Assembly (NCBI GenBank): GCA_000787465.1
Contig: JSYX01000243.1
Location: forward strand, 1-48,532
DNA: 48,532 nucleotides
Origin: Thermomucor indicae-seudaticae
Taxonomy: Eukaryota; Mucoromycota; Mucoromycetes; Mucorales; Lichtheimiaceae
Direction of reading: 5' to 3'
Shown here: positions 34,366 to 47,410 of the stretch, piece after piece
Layout of the letters: each line of letters opens with the position of its first letter
Numbering within the stretch: the stretch's first letter is position 1
Notes under the pieces: generated by a model
The model's database searches: none
What the model saw: the letters and a program-made list of their open reading frames with translations, nothing else
Told to the model about the DNA's origin: nothing
Translations under genes and position numbers: made by a program

Positions 34366-35637
34366 TTACAAAGTTTGGGAGGGAGTCGTGGTTACAGCTT
34401 TTTGACGATTATTAAAAAACCGTACAACTTCTTCATATATGGCCCATGAAATGGCAGAGCTCAATGGTTTTCGAGCTAACCGTAGTGTGATGCCATCAAA
34501 AAATCCTCTTACACCGTCTTCCTACATGCATAGTGTGTGTGCGCTCAGTCAGGTGGGTCTGCCAAAGAGTAGTAAAGCTCTCTCTTACCAAGAATATTTT
34601 CCGTGCTGTATCCCAAGTATGTCTATAGATCGTTGGATTTAATTGCATCCTGGTTTTCATCATATCAAAGGGTTGTGTGATGCAAGTGGCTGCTGTTCCT
34701 GCCACAACACCTGCACCAAGGTTGACCGCCACATTGGCCACCGGTAAATCATACGCAGCCTTCCATCCTAACGGTAAACAAGCTTGTTAGCGCTGCCCCG
34801 CCCTTCATATAAAAATACTGATGTCATTACCAACCATTGGCTATAGATTTCCAGTGTTCGTAGAAGAACAAATAAATACCAGCAAAGGGTGCGTCGCGAA
34901 TAAACGTGGCTCCGTACCCGGCAAATAAACCTGGATCATATTATTCAAGAAGACCATGGCAGGCTAACTCTTTTTTTCTTTTACCTCGAACACCGTCATA
35001 TTTAACAATGGATCGAAATGCATCCGACATACTCTTGTAACTATATAGATTACTCTAAAGCCAAAGCCATAAGAGATGTAAACGTGGATCCAACTTTTAT
35101 TATCAAATGTACTTGCCTCATAGCGTACTTTGACCACCGTAATAGGCATCATCACGTAACCTACGGATCCACGTGCAATCGTACCCGATACCAGATTTCC
35201 ATACTTCTCGTAATCTTTGGGCCACTTCATGATATTCCGAATTTCTGATAATGTGGCGAAATACATGGCAGTCCCCGGTACATTTCTGTTATCTTTTCGC
35301 TAAGTCTCTCTGGTTTTCCACACACAGAGGGCCCTTTTCTTTTTTTTTACCGAAGGATGGTAGGTAAAGTACCACGCCAAAGACCTCCTACACCATTGGT
35401 TTGAACAGTATGCCGTACAGTTGTCCATATCGTACTGCAATAAATAAAGAAGAAAAAATAAGCGGGGCTTTTTTTCTTCGTTTCGGAACGGCCTGTATGC
35501 TGTTATATATACTTTCTATGTCCTGATTGCTGAATTCGGGTCTTGATCAAGTCTAACGGTTGCAAAATGATACACGAGGTCATGCCGGAAATGGCGCCAC
35601 CTGTAAGGTGAATCGCAGGATGTGGTCGTTCTGACAT
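34366..35637 (-). CDS. HEM25: Mitochondrial carrier, SLC25A38/Hem25 (glycine carrier) type
   Basis: Seven exons (35513-35637, 35351-35434, 35117-35285, 34985-35033, 34835-34930, 34589-34767, 34366-34521) give about 285 aa, the normal carrier length. Three repeats show the carrier signature: [16 protein letters not shown] and PFDMMKTR. Hem25-specific context includes the start [33 protein letters not shown], and [14 protein letters not shown]. Hem25 moves glycine into mitochondria for heme synthesis. The exon 3/4 junction is ambiguous. A GC donor (GCAAGT at 35116-35111) joins in phase but drops about nine residues that the following sequence (ASTFDNKS) would supply. A GT donor further on would keep them and add four extra residues. 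Confidence 0.85.
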
Positions 35638-35808
35638 CGCTTTCGGAAGTGAAGACGGAAAGAGGTTGTTGCGGTGAGTCAAAAAGTTGAGCTTTCAGTT
35701 TTCATGTGTTATTCGCCAAAAGGAAAACAATTACAACAAACAATATATTAACGAGGAAAACAAGGGTGGGTTATGAGCAGGATAAAGCGAGAGACAGAGA
35801 GAGGAAAT

Positions 35809-38800
35809 TTACAACTTGCTATCACGGTTTCCGGTAGCAGTAGCTAACTCGACAGCAGCGCTAGAAATAGCGATTTCATCGCGCTCAACAACACGAGTCT
35901 GGAAAATCACCTTGTTGCCTTCCTTCCACATTTGAGTCTCAAGCGTCTCGCCTGGGAAAACGTGCTTGGCAAAGCGAGCCTTGATGTTCTTGAATGTGGC
36001 TGGGTCGTTGTTACCAAATGTCTTCAGGACATGCTTGGCTGATATACCAAACGAGCACAGACCATGCAAGATAGGAACATCGAAACCACCCTAAATCCCC
36101 GGTTTTGTCAGTCAATCATGATGCTATGAAATTTCCAATATGGTATCCAATACTTACAATAGCAGACATTGAAGGATCAATGTGCAAAGGGTTGTAGTCA
36201 CCGCTGAGACGGTACAAGGCAGCTTGATCCTCGCATGTCTTCTCCTGGACAATGGCATCAGGTTTGCGGTTAGGAGGAACATTGGGAGCAGTAGCAGCAC
36301 CACGGTCAGCTCCCTTCTTGGGTCCACCAAAGTTACCAGAACCGCGAATGAACAAAGTGAACTGGTTCTCGAAAACAACTTCACCCGACTCATCCCGGGT
36401 CGTCACACCGAGTACAACCGAGGCGCCCTTGCCCTTGTCAGTGATTTCTAAAATACGGGCATCTGACTTGAGAGTGCCCGACGTGGGGATAGGCTTCTTC
36501 AATTCCAGGTACTGCTCTCCGTGAAGCAGCTTCATCTACATATCCCATATAGCAAGCACTCCATAAGTTCCGAGGTTTCCCGTATACACTCGTATGGCTA
36601 CTTACCGGGTTAAAGTTGGGAAGAATGTCACCAAATGGAAGATTGTTCATGGCCGAGAACGATGGGATAACGCCAAAAGTAGGCAAGACGCTAAATTCGG
36701 CGTCGTTCTCGTAAACATACTTGAGATCAGTGCGCTTGCAGCCGACGCCAAGAGCGTACAGAATAACTTCGCGTTCGCCATATGTGAACTCTGTAACGTC
36801 AAACTTGATCTTCTTGGCAGCTTCAATGTCCACAGTAGAGCCGCCTTCCTCAGAAGCAGGCTTCTTCTCTTCCTCTTCAGCCAAGTTGCTAAAGTTCTCC
36901 ATGACTCTGGCAATCGAATCCTGGGTCGAAGCAGGGTAAGTTGCACGACCATCCTCAAAGTCGGTAATACGTCCCCATTCAGCAGCAATTTGTTCGGGCA
37001 ACAAGGGGCGGTTAGCAGGGAAACCGACACCGCCGGTGCTCTGCCAGCGAACCTTGGCAATCCAACCACTACCAACTTCAAAGATGCTACCGTTTTCCTC
37101 CAAGCTGCTGTGGGCAAGGAAACCGACCAAGGGAGCAACGTATTCAGGCTTGAAAGCTTCGACCATTTCTGGAGGCATGATGGTGGCAGTCATACGGGTA
37201 CCGGCATTGGGTGCGATAACGTTGCAGAGAATATTCTTGCGTCCACCCTCCAAGGCCAGAGTCTGGGTAAGACCAACGATACCGAGCTTGGCAGCGCTGT
37301 AGTTGGTTTGACCAAAGTTGCCATAAAGACCGACAGCAGAGGCAGTGTTGACGATACGGCCATACTTTTGCTTGACCATGTGTGGCCAGGCAGCCTTGAT
37401 CACTAACCAAAATGCAAGCAAATCGGTTAAAAAAAGATACTGATAGAATTACGGATATGTAGCTAGATGTGAATACCTTTGTAGGTGCCACGCAAGTGGA
37501 CGCGGTGCACAAGGTCCCAGTCATTGTCCGTCATTCGGATAAAGGACTTGTCGCGCAGAATACCGGCATTGTTGACCAAAATATCAATACGTCCAAAGGC
37601 CTTGAGAGCAGTCTCCACAACCTTGTCGCCATCCTCGACCGAGTCGTAGTTGGCAACAGCCTTGCCACCAGCTTGGCGAATCTCTTCCACAACAAGGTCT
37701 GCTGCGCTAGTCGTAGAACCTTCGCCAGTGTGCGAAACACCAAGATCATTGACCACTGAATTCAAGGGCTTAATATATAGCTTTTTAGAAATATATGATC
37801 CAACCTTTTTCCGACTTACCAACAGAAGCACCAAGCTTAGCAAGAAGCAAGGCGTACGCCCTACCGAGACCGCCGCCAGCACCCGTCACAATGGCCACCT
37901 GCACAGTACGTAATCAGTAATGGATAAAGTTAAAAGCTAGATGTCAATTAACTCTTCGTTACCTGGCCATCGAAACGCAGCGGTTCAGCCTTCGGGTTGG
38001 GACCCGCAGCCTTGGCTCGTTCAAGCAATGCCATGAAGTCGGTATCAGTAATCGAGCTTGGGTATTCAACTTTGGAGAAGTCAGTGATTTCACCCCACTT
38101 GGCGGCAACAGCAGCAGGGTCAAAGGTCTCGTCAGCCTTGAAAACGCTGCCGGCAGAACGTTCCCACCGAAGCTTAGCCACAAAACCACCACCAGCTTCA
38201 AAGATACCACCGTTCTCTTCCGTGTTCTCATGGCAAAGATAGCCAACGACAGGAACAACGAATTCAGGCTTGAGCGAGGCCAGGACTTCGGGAGGCATGA
38301 CCGTCTCCGTCCTAACATTTTTTTCCACATGAGTGTGGGGGTTAAAGGGGAGGGGTTGGGAGGAAAACCTTACATTCTGGAGGCAGCCACAGGAGCAATG
38401 GTGTTGCAGTGGACGTTGTACTTTTCGCCTTCTCTGGCCAACGAGTTGCTGAAAGCGGCAAGCGCGAGTTTGGCTACACAGTTTTTCGTTAATCATACCA
38501 TTATATTTTCACATGATTTTTCCCATACCAGCGCTGTAGTTGGCTTGTCCAAAGTTGCCGTACAGACCAGCAGCCGAAGCCGTCATGATGATACGACCGT
38601 ACTTTTGCTGTCTCATAATGGGGAAGGCGGCCTTGGTGACCGAATACGAGCCCTTGACGTGAACGGCGTGCACGAGGTCCCAATCGGCGTCGGTCATGCG
38701 TGCAAAGGACTTGTCACGAAGAATACCAGCATTGTTGATGAGAATGTCCACGCGGCCAAAGGCCTTCATGGCAGTGTCGACAATCTTTTGGCCATCGGTG

Positions 38801-39085
38801 ACCGAGTCGTAATTGGCCACCGCCTTACCGCCTGCCTTGCGAATTTCTTCCACAACGACATCGGCAGCATTGTGGCTACCGCCATCGCCAGTGTGCGAGA
38901 CGCCCAGGTCATTGACTACGACGCTGGCGCCGCGCGAGGCAAAGTACAGCGCGTATGCTCTACCAAGACCTGGCACTCTGGTGTTAAACCTCCTCCTTCA
39001 AGCAGCATGATACCCCATGCTTATTACCTCCACCGGCGCCCGTGATAATGGCGACCTTTCCATCATAACGAATCTCGTTGACCAT
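35809..39085 (-). CDS. FOX2: Peroxisomal multifunctional enzyme 2 (hydratase-dehydrogenase-epimerase)
   Basis: Nine exons (39028-39085, 38529-38969, 38374-38473, 37963-38311, 37820-37898, 37477-37755, 36606-37402, 36158-36535, 35809-36090) join in phase to 920 aa, the length of fungal Fox2. Two short-chain dehydrogenase domains come first, each with [12 protein letters not shown] cofactor loop, [11 protein letters not shown] and NYSAAKL catalytic Tyr/Lys. A hot-dog hydratase-2 domain follows with [14 protein letters not shown]. The protein ends in SKL, the type-1 peroxisome targeting signal. There is no SCP2 domain, as usual in fungi. It carries out the second and third steps of beta-oxidation through the (3R)-hydroxyacyl route. 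A TATA element lies upstream. Confidence 0.97.
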
Positions 39086-39160
39086 GACGTAATAAAAAGA
39101 TGAGTGGGGTAACGGGAAAAAAAGAAGTGTGGAGCTAAGGGAGGGGTGCGTGTCAAAAGA

Positions 39161-39170
39161 CTTTATATGC
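39161..39170 (-). promoter_or_regulatory. TATA box of FOX2
   Basis: On the minus strand GCATATAAAG lies about 75-85 bp before the ATG at 39085. Confidence 0.5.
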
Positions 39171-39642
39171 TCGAAAGAGGATTTGTCGTTTGTGTAACGT
39201 TTTCACATGAATCAATTTCACATGTCTTTGGATTGGTAAGCTGGAATCTCTTCGGCCAAAAACTGAATTCTGATTTCCGTTAACCTGCGATTAAGAATAA
39301 ACTGCAATTTGCTCTAGTCTTTGGCTTCGTCATTTTGTATGCTTGAAAGTGTCACGTTCAACATGACCCGGAATGTCATCCTACAATCTTTTCGCTCTGC
39401 TTTGCTACTCAGATTAAGTGGGGCCTCAGCTAGCTAACCCATCCGTTCTTGTTTTACCAAGCTGAAGGTGATTTATTGAGAGACTCTGTTTCTGCTTGAT
39501 GGTTTTTGACCCAGTACCAACACGAATGCTAATGATTTAGCGCTACTGATGCAGGAAACAGTATCCACAAAGCGAAAATGACGATAAGTTACTCCTGGTC
39601 CCTTTTTTCTTGGTTTATTGCAAACGGAATCGTTGTCGATCG
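39171..39642. other. Intergenic between FOX2 and ARP2
   Basis: Upstream region of FOX2 and 3' region of ARP2, both on the minus strand. No gene seen. Confidence 0.5.
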
Positions 39643-41262
39643 TTAGGCTGTGGATCCCAATACACCCATCTTCTCCAGTGCACGCGGGCCCATTTCTTCC
39701 CATTCTTGTTTGGTCACCCACCATGAGTCCTTGTTCTTCATAATGTCAGCGAGTACAGCACCACCAAGGAACACCCTAATAAAGTGGAAGGAAAAAATGA
39801 GTTACTGCATCCTTCCGATCTAAACTCTGCATTACTACGCTGACATACATGTGTCTGCGTCTTGGAGGATCTTCTATACGAATCTTGAAATTCTGGAACC
39901 AGATAATCAGTTAGCTAGCCTCTTTGAGATATGCAAGGTTGATTTCACTCTTTCAACGTACACTCAGTCGGCTAGTATCACCATTCAAAACTTCAGTGAG
40001 GTATAATTGTTTCATTTCTTTTTCCAGTCGACTTGGAAGACCAGGATACATGGTCGAACCACCAGAAAGCACAATATGCTTGTACAGATCAGCTCGAATA
40101 TCAATATCGGCGGATTGAATGGTATCAAACAGCATTTCTACATAATATAAAGATCATCAGTAAAAAGAGGTATCCCCCTCCTTTGTTGGTTAACTTTACC
40201 AGCCATGCCCTTGGCTTCTACGTCTACTAGATGGGGTTGGAATAAACATTCGGGTGCCTCGAATCGTTCAGATCCGACCTTGATTACACGACCATCCGGA
40301 AGCTTGCAACCGAAAATTCAGTAAGCGCATACATAAGAATTCAGGGAGCCACTCTACGTTACCTCGTAGCTTTCTACAAGCGTCGTTGTTTCCAGACCTA
40401 ATTTCTGATCCAGTTCAAGGTCATAGCTATCCGGAGTATAAGCAAGGAGACTAATCCAATAGTCTCTCGTGCGTAACATTAATTACCTGACATAGCAGAG
40501 TTTTTCTTTGATCTGCCGGACAGTCTCGAAATCTGCTGTTCGATTAAAGGCGTAGCCTCGGAGAAGAAGTAGTTTGATGAGGTAATTCGTGACATGACGA
40601 CCAGCGACGTTGAGACGGCGAGTGAGATTGGCTGGCGCATAACCTTGGTACACCGGCACGATATGTGTGACACCATCGCCAGAGTCGACGACCACACCAG
40701 ACATCAAGCCTACCCCACTTTCTTCATTAGCAAAGTTTCCTAGCTTTTTTCTTTTTGCGTTATACCTTGTGCAAACAGTGTCAGGACAGCTTGGATAGCC
40801 ACATAAACGCCTTGGAACCCATATTCTTCAAACATGATTTGTGCCATTTGTTCTCTATTCTTTTTCGGATTCATGGGCGCCTCAGTCAACAGGATCTTGG
40901 CATCTCTTGGGTCCACTTTGAGTTTCTCATTAAAGGTATAGTCCCAGAGGTGACGCATATCCTCCCAGTTGCGAATAATGCCGTTCTCCATCGGATAGGA
41001 CATTTGTAGAATGTTACGTAACGCTGCTGCTTCTTCGCCAATCATGATATCCTTGACTTCGAGATTGCCTACTCGCTCTTCAGCACGCAAGATGGGTCGT
41101 CCGACCACACTCGGAAAGACATGTTCCGGGAAGTTGGACCCGGCAAATCCGCACTTGACAAACTATATACTAACATCATCAGAGGAAAACTCGAATTGCG
41201 CGCAAAATGACGAGACATACCCCTGTGCCATTGTCGACGACCAGTGTTTTATTACTATCCAT
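39643..41262 (-). CDS. ARP2: Actin-related protein 2 (Arp2)
   Basis: Eight exons (41221-41262, 40766-41162, 40487-40709, 40363-40426, 40200-40302, 39962-40137, 39849-39892, 39643-39775) join in phase to 393 aa, the family length. Actin-fold motifs are visible: [15 protein letters not shown] (phosphate 1), [14 protein letters not shown] (phosphate 2) and [16 protein letters not shown] (adenosine site). The first exon has only 14 codons. The Arp2 identity follows from [15 protein letters not shown] and the end [15 protein letters not shown]. With Arp3 it forms the core of the Arp2/3 complex that starts branched actin filaments, used in fungal endocytic patches. Confidence 0.97.
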
Positions 41263-42936
41263 CGTGTAGTTCAAGCGCGAACCCAGGCAGGGGAAGCGGT
41301 TCTGAAATCTGAAAGTTAGATGCGTTTCAACTGCCGATCGTTGTGTTACTTTTAAGACAGAAGTCGATGCTGTATAGACAGAAGACTGATCAACTGCAGC
41401 CAAAGCGCCCATACGAAAGGCCAATGGCATCATAGAGCATCCTTCCTGGTCAGCAGCACGGGAAAGTTTTGGCGCCTAAGAAAGAACGTGCGCAATATCG
41501 GAACGCTTATCGTTTGGCAGAAGCAAAGACCCCTTTGCGCTCAGCAGCCTTTGGCCAAATAAGGTAAAACGTTGAAAGCAGTTACAAGTATGCTACGCTT
41601 TGTAGCTTAAAATATACCTTTTTCAATAGAACCATTCGCTGTATGTATCACATATTATGAGATCATTTTAGATCAAAATCCATGTCGGACCGCTCAGCCT
41701 TTCTTCTGCCTAGTCCTGATAGTTATTCAGGTATTGTAAAGCTGTTACATACATCGTAGTACAGGGAATAATCTAGAGTACAGACTTCAAATTTTCCTCT
41801 CGCAGAAAACTGGCCAGTGCAACGTTTCCTCTCGACATACAAACTCGCCATTGAACTTGTGTATATCTTTGCTACTCGGCATGAAATAGTCAAGTCGGAG
41901 CGTCCATATTGGGTTTCCAAATAAAGAGATTAAACGCCCTTTCTTTGCCCAGTTGAGCGTATAAGCAAGTCCTGGTAACAAAGTCATCCAGATCAGTTAT
42001 TATAGGCAGCGAATTTGATATAAAATTACGCACAGACAAAGTGGGGTGCTAGCAAGATTGGCATGTAGAATACTTTATATACGGATATAGACTGGCCTCG
42101 GGTGGCAATTCGGAGGAGGCTACAAATTGTGTAACTTCCACGAATCACATCCAGTTGCACGTAATAAAAGTAAAAATGTAAATAAAAACCATAGATCTTC
42201 CTGTCTGCTCTGGTTACAACGAACGTTCCAGTAGTGACATGGATCCCACAGAAATCGTAGTATAACAGTAGGTACAAGTTGAGACACAGGTAGTCCTTGG
42301 AAAACCGGTCCCCAATAAAAGTGAATGATTCTTGATATTAACGCTCTCGCAGCATCCGAGCCTAAAGCAACGTTTCAGTATTGAAACAGAGATTGCTACC
42401 TGGTTGCGGCATCTGCTATTTTGGATTTACAGTTCTGGTAGCGCTGTTGGGTTCGTCAATGCGGCGAAAAAATGTAAAAGTGCTTCATGCGAACGAAAGA
42501 TTTTTGTAAAAGAGGAGAAGGCATGTGTCACCTGGAAACGGGGGGTGGCAATCAAACTTTTTTGACGTTTATTTATCGTTAGTTGGGTTCACGGTAAAAT
42601 TGAAAGGTGCAATTTCGATTTTGATTTCAGATACCGAGCCAATCAAGTATGAGGACAAAAGTGAATGAGATTTCACTTTTGCTGCGAACACTCCTAATGT
42701 TTAAATCGAACACCAGGCGAAGTGTCAACTACGCCTGGAACTTTTTCAATTTCTGCCTAGACGAAGTTCGTTTTGGACAGTAAAGTGTCCTGCAGAAAAG
42801 AATGAGAGCCTATCGCCCGAAGCTATGTCGAATGTGCTTTTTCAGCATGCTGTCACTTGTCGTTTATTTGTGCTTTATCTTTCGTATTTCGTACATTTAG
42901 GTCCTCTACTTTGCAGAAAATGCTTGTATCGTTGCT
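41263..42936. other. Gene-poor stretch upstream of ARP2
   Basis: Includes the ARP2 promoter. A minus-strand stretch around 41790-41990 reads WTLRLDYFMPSSKDIHKFNG and looks coding-like, but is short and unrecognised. No intact gene. Confidence 0.4.
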
Positions 42937-43170
42937 TTAAGCCAAGAAGGAAATACAGCATATCAAATTGAGGGGAAAACCGGGGCACCGTTTAGTAGCT
43001 ATCGAGTATCCTCGAAATAGCAGAAAATGTCCGGCTTTTCTCATTCTTTTTGTAGGGCACCGTACATGCAGTAAATGGACTAAATGCGTACGTATCTCGG
43101 GCTGATCCTGTTGAAATATCATATTTTCTCTTGGAATGAGCTGGTACCTTGAACTGTGACATTTTGGCAT
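42937..43170 (-). mobile_element. Tc1/mariner (IS630-like) transposase relic
   Basis: The minus strand reads ENMIFQQDQPEIRTH, close to the conserved transposase block around the second catalytic Asp (FQQDNxPxHT). After about 40 residues of altered sequence it reads CPGFPLNLI, like the WPxxSPDLNPI block of the third catalytic residue with codons lost. No N-terminal half or terminal repeats are found. A dead fragment; with the TA-flanked MITE at 4285 it shows past activity of this superfamily here. Confidence 0.45.
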
Positions 43171-44410
43171 ACTTCTTTAAGTTCTTGAATATTGCTCAAT
43201 AAAAGGTGTACCTGCGCATCCGCGTCCTTCACATTTTTTGCCTATTTCCCATACTTTCCGGGTCTTTCCCATGGCGTTTTTTCAACGTTTTCAGTGATAA
43301 CTCCAACTCCCAAAATTAAGCATTTCTCAGCTCATATCACATGCCGAATACAGAGAATCATGCACTGCAGAGTACATATTGCTAGATTTTGCCTATATAA
43401 CCAAACCTACTAAATCTGTCAGAACAAACTCACGGGAAAGAACCAAATATGCTGACCGGAGCATATGACCTTCCTAGGCATGAACATTAAAGCAATCAAA
43501 AGGATGGTTCATCTATAGACTTTCATGGCTCTTTGTTGTAACAATGTGTAATAGAAAGAAAAATAAAGAAAAGTGACGCTAGCTTTCGTTTAAATGATCC
43601 GCCAATTGTTAGCGGCTTCCTTCTTTGTGACAGCTCGTGCCGTAAGGTAAGTAGGCTAACGTCTGAGAGCACATAAGGAGCTTAGTTCGATGTCCTCGGT
43701 GACTGAAGAAATATTGCTTGTTTCAAAGACTTGGAAGTTCAAGTGTGGCAAGCACCCTGACGTATGCTCAAGAGATTTTGCCAATGACAGACCCAAAGCT
43801 TGACAGTAATAAAACCTTGCTATTGCCATAGGTTGTTGTAGAGACAACACTACCAAGCTAACAACATTCGTCTCATATGTATAACATTGACGAACATCAA
43901 GATTGCTTGAAATACAAATAATTTAGACAGAGAAGCAATAACACCCCATTTCTATCGACTATGAAACATGTTCGACTCTACTTGCTACAGATGCAGTGGG
44001 ATTCACATGCCGACAACTCCTCATGACGATGCTTTTGACTGCCCCTTTACTCGAAGGTTCACCGGGACTCGTTGGACCTTGCCTGGAGACATGTAACGAA
44101 GCCTGCTTTCATATCCACGCAACAGGTTAGCGGAGACTTGCGTTAAGGTACGGTAAATTGTAAATACAAACGTTCAAAGTCTTTTCCTTTTCCGAAAACG
44201 ACGATAGTTCAAGTTAATTACACTGTTGGTATACGGTTTAAAGGTAGATTAGGTTATAGGGACAATTATACATTAGTTTGTTTTCTTTTTGTATAGTGTG
44301 TTACGCTTGGACCGCTGAAGTCGGGGCCTTGCCTCATCCCATGGGCCATGGATTTCGCTATAATTGAAAAGCGTTAAAGGAATTAACCGCGGCGGTATCA
44401 GTATCATAAC
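43171..44410. other. Gene-poor stretch
   Basis: AT-rich, no intact gene. A small plus-strand frame near 43970-44096 starts MFDSTCYRCSGIHMP and is Cys/Pro-rich but only about 42 codons; not assigned. Confidence 0.4.
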
Positions 44411-45531
44411 CTACTTTTTGTACTTTTGAATAAATATGAGCCAGTAAGGACAGACGAATGTGATGAAGCAGAAGCCGAGGATATAAATAAAAACAACTGC
44501 TTTGGAAATACGTATGAAGAGCGCCACGCAAGCAACAAAGCTGATGATTGTCAATGTGACCTGCACTGTACTGTTTATGTCCTACGCAAGATATCAACGC
44601 GCTGTAGCTCGGCAGCTGAAAATGTACACGCCCATTCGTACCTGTAGCTGTCTGCGAAAAATAGGGAAAAGTGCAAACCATTCAACGGCAAAGGAAAGCA
44701 GACCAAAAACATCGCGATTCGTGTCGAGACGAGAAGCAAGCAGTACAGAAGCGAATATAGCGGCATTCGTAGAAAGCCCGGGTATTCTTTTTTACCATCC
44801 TCATCAGTACTCCCATTTCCTTATAGAGTCCTTTCCATACAACACACTTACTTGATACGCGTTCGGCTCTGCGAGACATAGTCGTGAAACAGAATATTAG
44901 CAAGGAAACAACAAACAGTTAAAGCCCAAATTGTATCATCGCTTGTCTGACTCGTCAGCGTCTTTAGAATAGGTGAAAGGCCTAAAAGCGTGGTGAAAAA
45001 GAATATGGCGCTTTTGGCGACTCGTTTCCCTAAACAACCTTCCCATATCAACTATGATCCGACGATACTCTCCATCCATGTTTCTTACGTACGTACGCTT
45101 AATGGAGGGACCCCTTCGTAACTGCCGGATGATGTAAAAATCCCAGAAAATGTATGCAATACCCGTGAGGAACGATCCAACCCAGATGAGATGGGTTGCT
45201 AGCAGCGTCTGTGCTTGCAAGTTGATGAAGATAGCAGCGAACACGACTACGCTGCTTATGTGTTGGCTAATGACGCCAGATTCGAAGACCATGGTCCAGT
45301 AATCGTAAGTTCTAACATTGACTGGCGAACGCGCATCAGTTATAAGAGGTACTTGGTATTGTCGTCGTGTTTCTTTCGCATACCGTTCTTTTGCAGCTCT
45401 TCCAGGAAAGTGCTGTCAACATAATTATCAGGATAATTCTGTTTCACCCATAACAGTTTTCGCCATGGTGGATTAGGTGAGTTGTATTGGTATTCTGGGT
45501 TTTCCAAATGGTGAGCCACAGGTGCTTCCAT
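44411..45531 (-). CDS. GPI2: GPI-GlcNAc transferase subunit PIG-C/Gpi2
   Basis: Five exons (45384-45531, 45089-45321, 44852-45051, 44642-44786, 44411-44581) join in phase to 298 aa, typical for PIG-C. The N-terminal signature PPWRKLLWVKQNYPDNYVD is followed by the YDYWTMVFESGVISQ block. Several membrane helices follow, with LGLSPILKTLTSQTSDDTIW, LSTNAAIFASVLLASRL, ALFPIFRRQ and the end CPYWLIFIQKYKK. Gpi2 is part of the ER complex that adds GlcNAc to phosphatidylinositol, the first step of GPI-anchor synthesis. The start is shared with a divergent gene only 122 bp away. ATG 45531 is the first in the conserved frame. Confidence 0.93.
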
Positions 45532-45653
45532 TGATCCATCGGATTTGCCTTTGTGTTCCCGGGGCCAGTTGGATTAAGCTGTGACTGTATGTCTCAAAGA
45601 GGGAATGCCGGAGACTTCAGGACACGGACGCCTTTCTGTTATTTCTGTTGAAT
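45532..45653. promoter_or_regulatory. Compact divergent promoter GPI2 / TMEM209-like
   Basis: Only 122 bp separate the two start codons, so the genes must share promoter DNA. No clear TATA is seen. Confidence 0.5.
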
Positions 45654-47410
45654 ATGTCAAACATACTGCAGTTATTCTGGCAAAGTTCGACATACAACGA
45701 ATACATAGTCAAAAAGAATCTTGTCGTCATCGCAGCGTTATGGGCATTCAATTATCTTACGGATCAGTTTTTACCGGGATTCACAAGTAACGCCTTCATA
45801 TTTTTTTGCTTGTGCCAGTGCGAAATTACCAACTGATCGTTACTGTTGCGTATAGGGCTTATAGAACTTGGGATCGCGTGCGTCTGCGTACATAACATCT
45901 GGCTTCATTCAAAACACCATTTCACCTTTCTTTCATCCGTCGCCAACTGGCTCAAGCCATACTTGCTTCAGAGCAGCCCCATTTTGCGATTGCATGTGCA
46001 ATTCCTCAAACGCGCGTGTTCAACCTTAGTCGGGCTGATCAGTAGCCCACAAGCTCCAACTCAGCAGCCTAATGAACCGCAAAAAGCTCCTCCGTCGCAG
46101 CCTGCTCAACCTGAGACACTCGGTGCACAGTTTGCACTACCTTCGATTCACCCACCTCAAGATCTCGGTGCTGTCTCCCGTGGTATGTTATATGCTACTT
46201 GCATCAGACTAATCCTCAGAACTTCTAAACGCCGGGAAAACGTGAATGCAGCAGGCCGTGCACCCGCCATCCAAAGAACGTCGGAATATATGGTTCTACC
46301 GCCTATAAGATATGCACCGAGCTATGTATCCAGAAGAAGAATAACGAAGAGAACCAACAAGTTCTTGTGGCGGCTTGCCCCCACGCGTAATGTCGTTGAG
46401 CGCTTTAGAATGGAACAGGTACGTAATTATTGACCTATTGATTGGCCATTTCAATGTTTAACATCCAAATCTATCAGTTCCAAGACTTCGAAGACAATTG
46501 GCACCGGTTCCGGGATAATTCGGCAAAGCATTATTATCAAAGACTTTCTGAGGTAATGATATAATGAAGATGACGTAAACGTATGGCATTTGCTTATGTT
46601 CATAATAGTGGCTGCATAACAAGATTATCCTTCCCATTGTGCGTACTGTTGGTTTGTTGGAAGAGCAGCTAAGTTCCATCGACACGAACTTCGTGGATTG
46701 CCCTACAAATGTAATGACTATGCTGCTTATGGAACCTAAGTCTATGGTATGTGGGCAGATCTCACCGGGAGAAGGCCTTGTTTCAAAATGCTGGGATAGC
46801 ATTGACTTTTTGTACTGTTTCCGAGTATTCATTAACATCTACTGTCATTACTTACATAGGACGAAAACACGTTTCCGATCCCGTTGGTACAAGCGATGTT
46901 AAACGTCAGAGGATATGAGAATAATGAAGCAAGACGTTTTGTCCTAGGCCGCATAAGAGGTATGTCCATCATCTCTAACTGGCGAGTAGTCCGATCGATG
47001 TTGATGATGTCCCTGTCAGAAATTGCGCGGTATCGCCGCCTATGCCCGTACGCAGAACCTGGTTATCCTTCTGACGATGAAGTAAATTCGACTGCAACGT
47101 AGTCAATCTGGTTAACTCTATTTCTAACTTGTATTGACTCTGATAGATTATACATCATGTTTTTAAGCGTTTTATGGACCACTCGATGCCGAACATTATA
47201 CCACCCCTGGTGCCAGTAAGTTCGAAGTATTTCGGTTCATAACGCATTTTCTGACTCTTTCTGGCTTTTAGCGTCAAGGGGATATACTGCATTACCTCCT
47301 TGTATATTTCTATGTTACGGAGGAGTAAGTGAAACAAAACTTTGCGGGACATACTGGATCTTAGAACTCATGTTGTTCTTTGCAGGCTCAAACAGGACAT
47401 ATTTTATTGA
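45654..47410 (+). CDS. TMEM209 / cytochrome-b561-N domain-like membrane protein
   Basis: Eight exons (45654-45786, 45856-46418, 46478-46552, 46609-46746, 46860-47081, 47147-47215, 47272-47324, 47386-47410) join in phase to 425 aa. Two N-terminal membrane helices (about 16-37 and 45-62) precede a Pro/Gln-rich linker. The C-terminal half resembles the TMEM209 (CytochromB561_N) domain: WLHNKIILPIVRTVGLLEEQ, NTFPIPLVQAMLNVRGYE, DDEIIHHVFKRFMD and DILHYLLVYFYV. TMEM209 is a nuclear-envelope protein in animals. The copy is shorter than animal TMEM209 and its end (LKQDIFY) is not conserved. The short insert GMLYATCIRLI near 46181-46213 may be a missed intron. Confidence 0.65.

Noticed and set aside
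36594..37406. 270-codon open frame on the plus strand
   Set aside because: Antisense to the second dehydrogenase/hydratase part of FOX2; no independent motifs.
38230..39045. 271-codon open frame on the plus strand
   Set aside because: Antisense to the first FOX2 dehydrogenase domain and crosses its introns.
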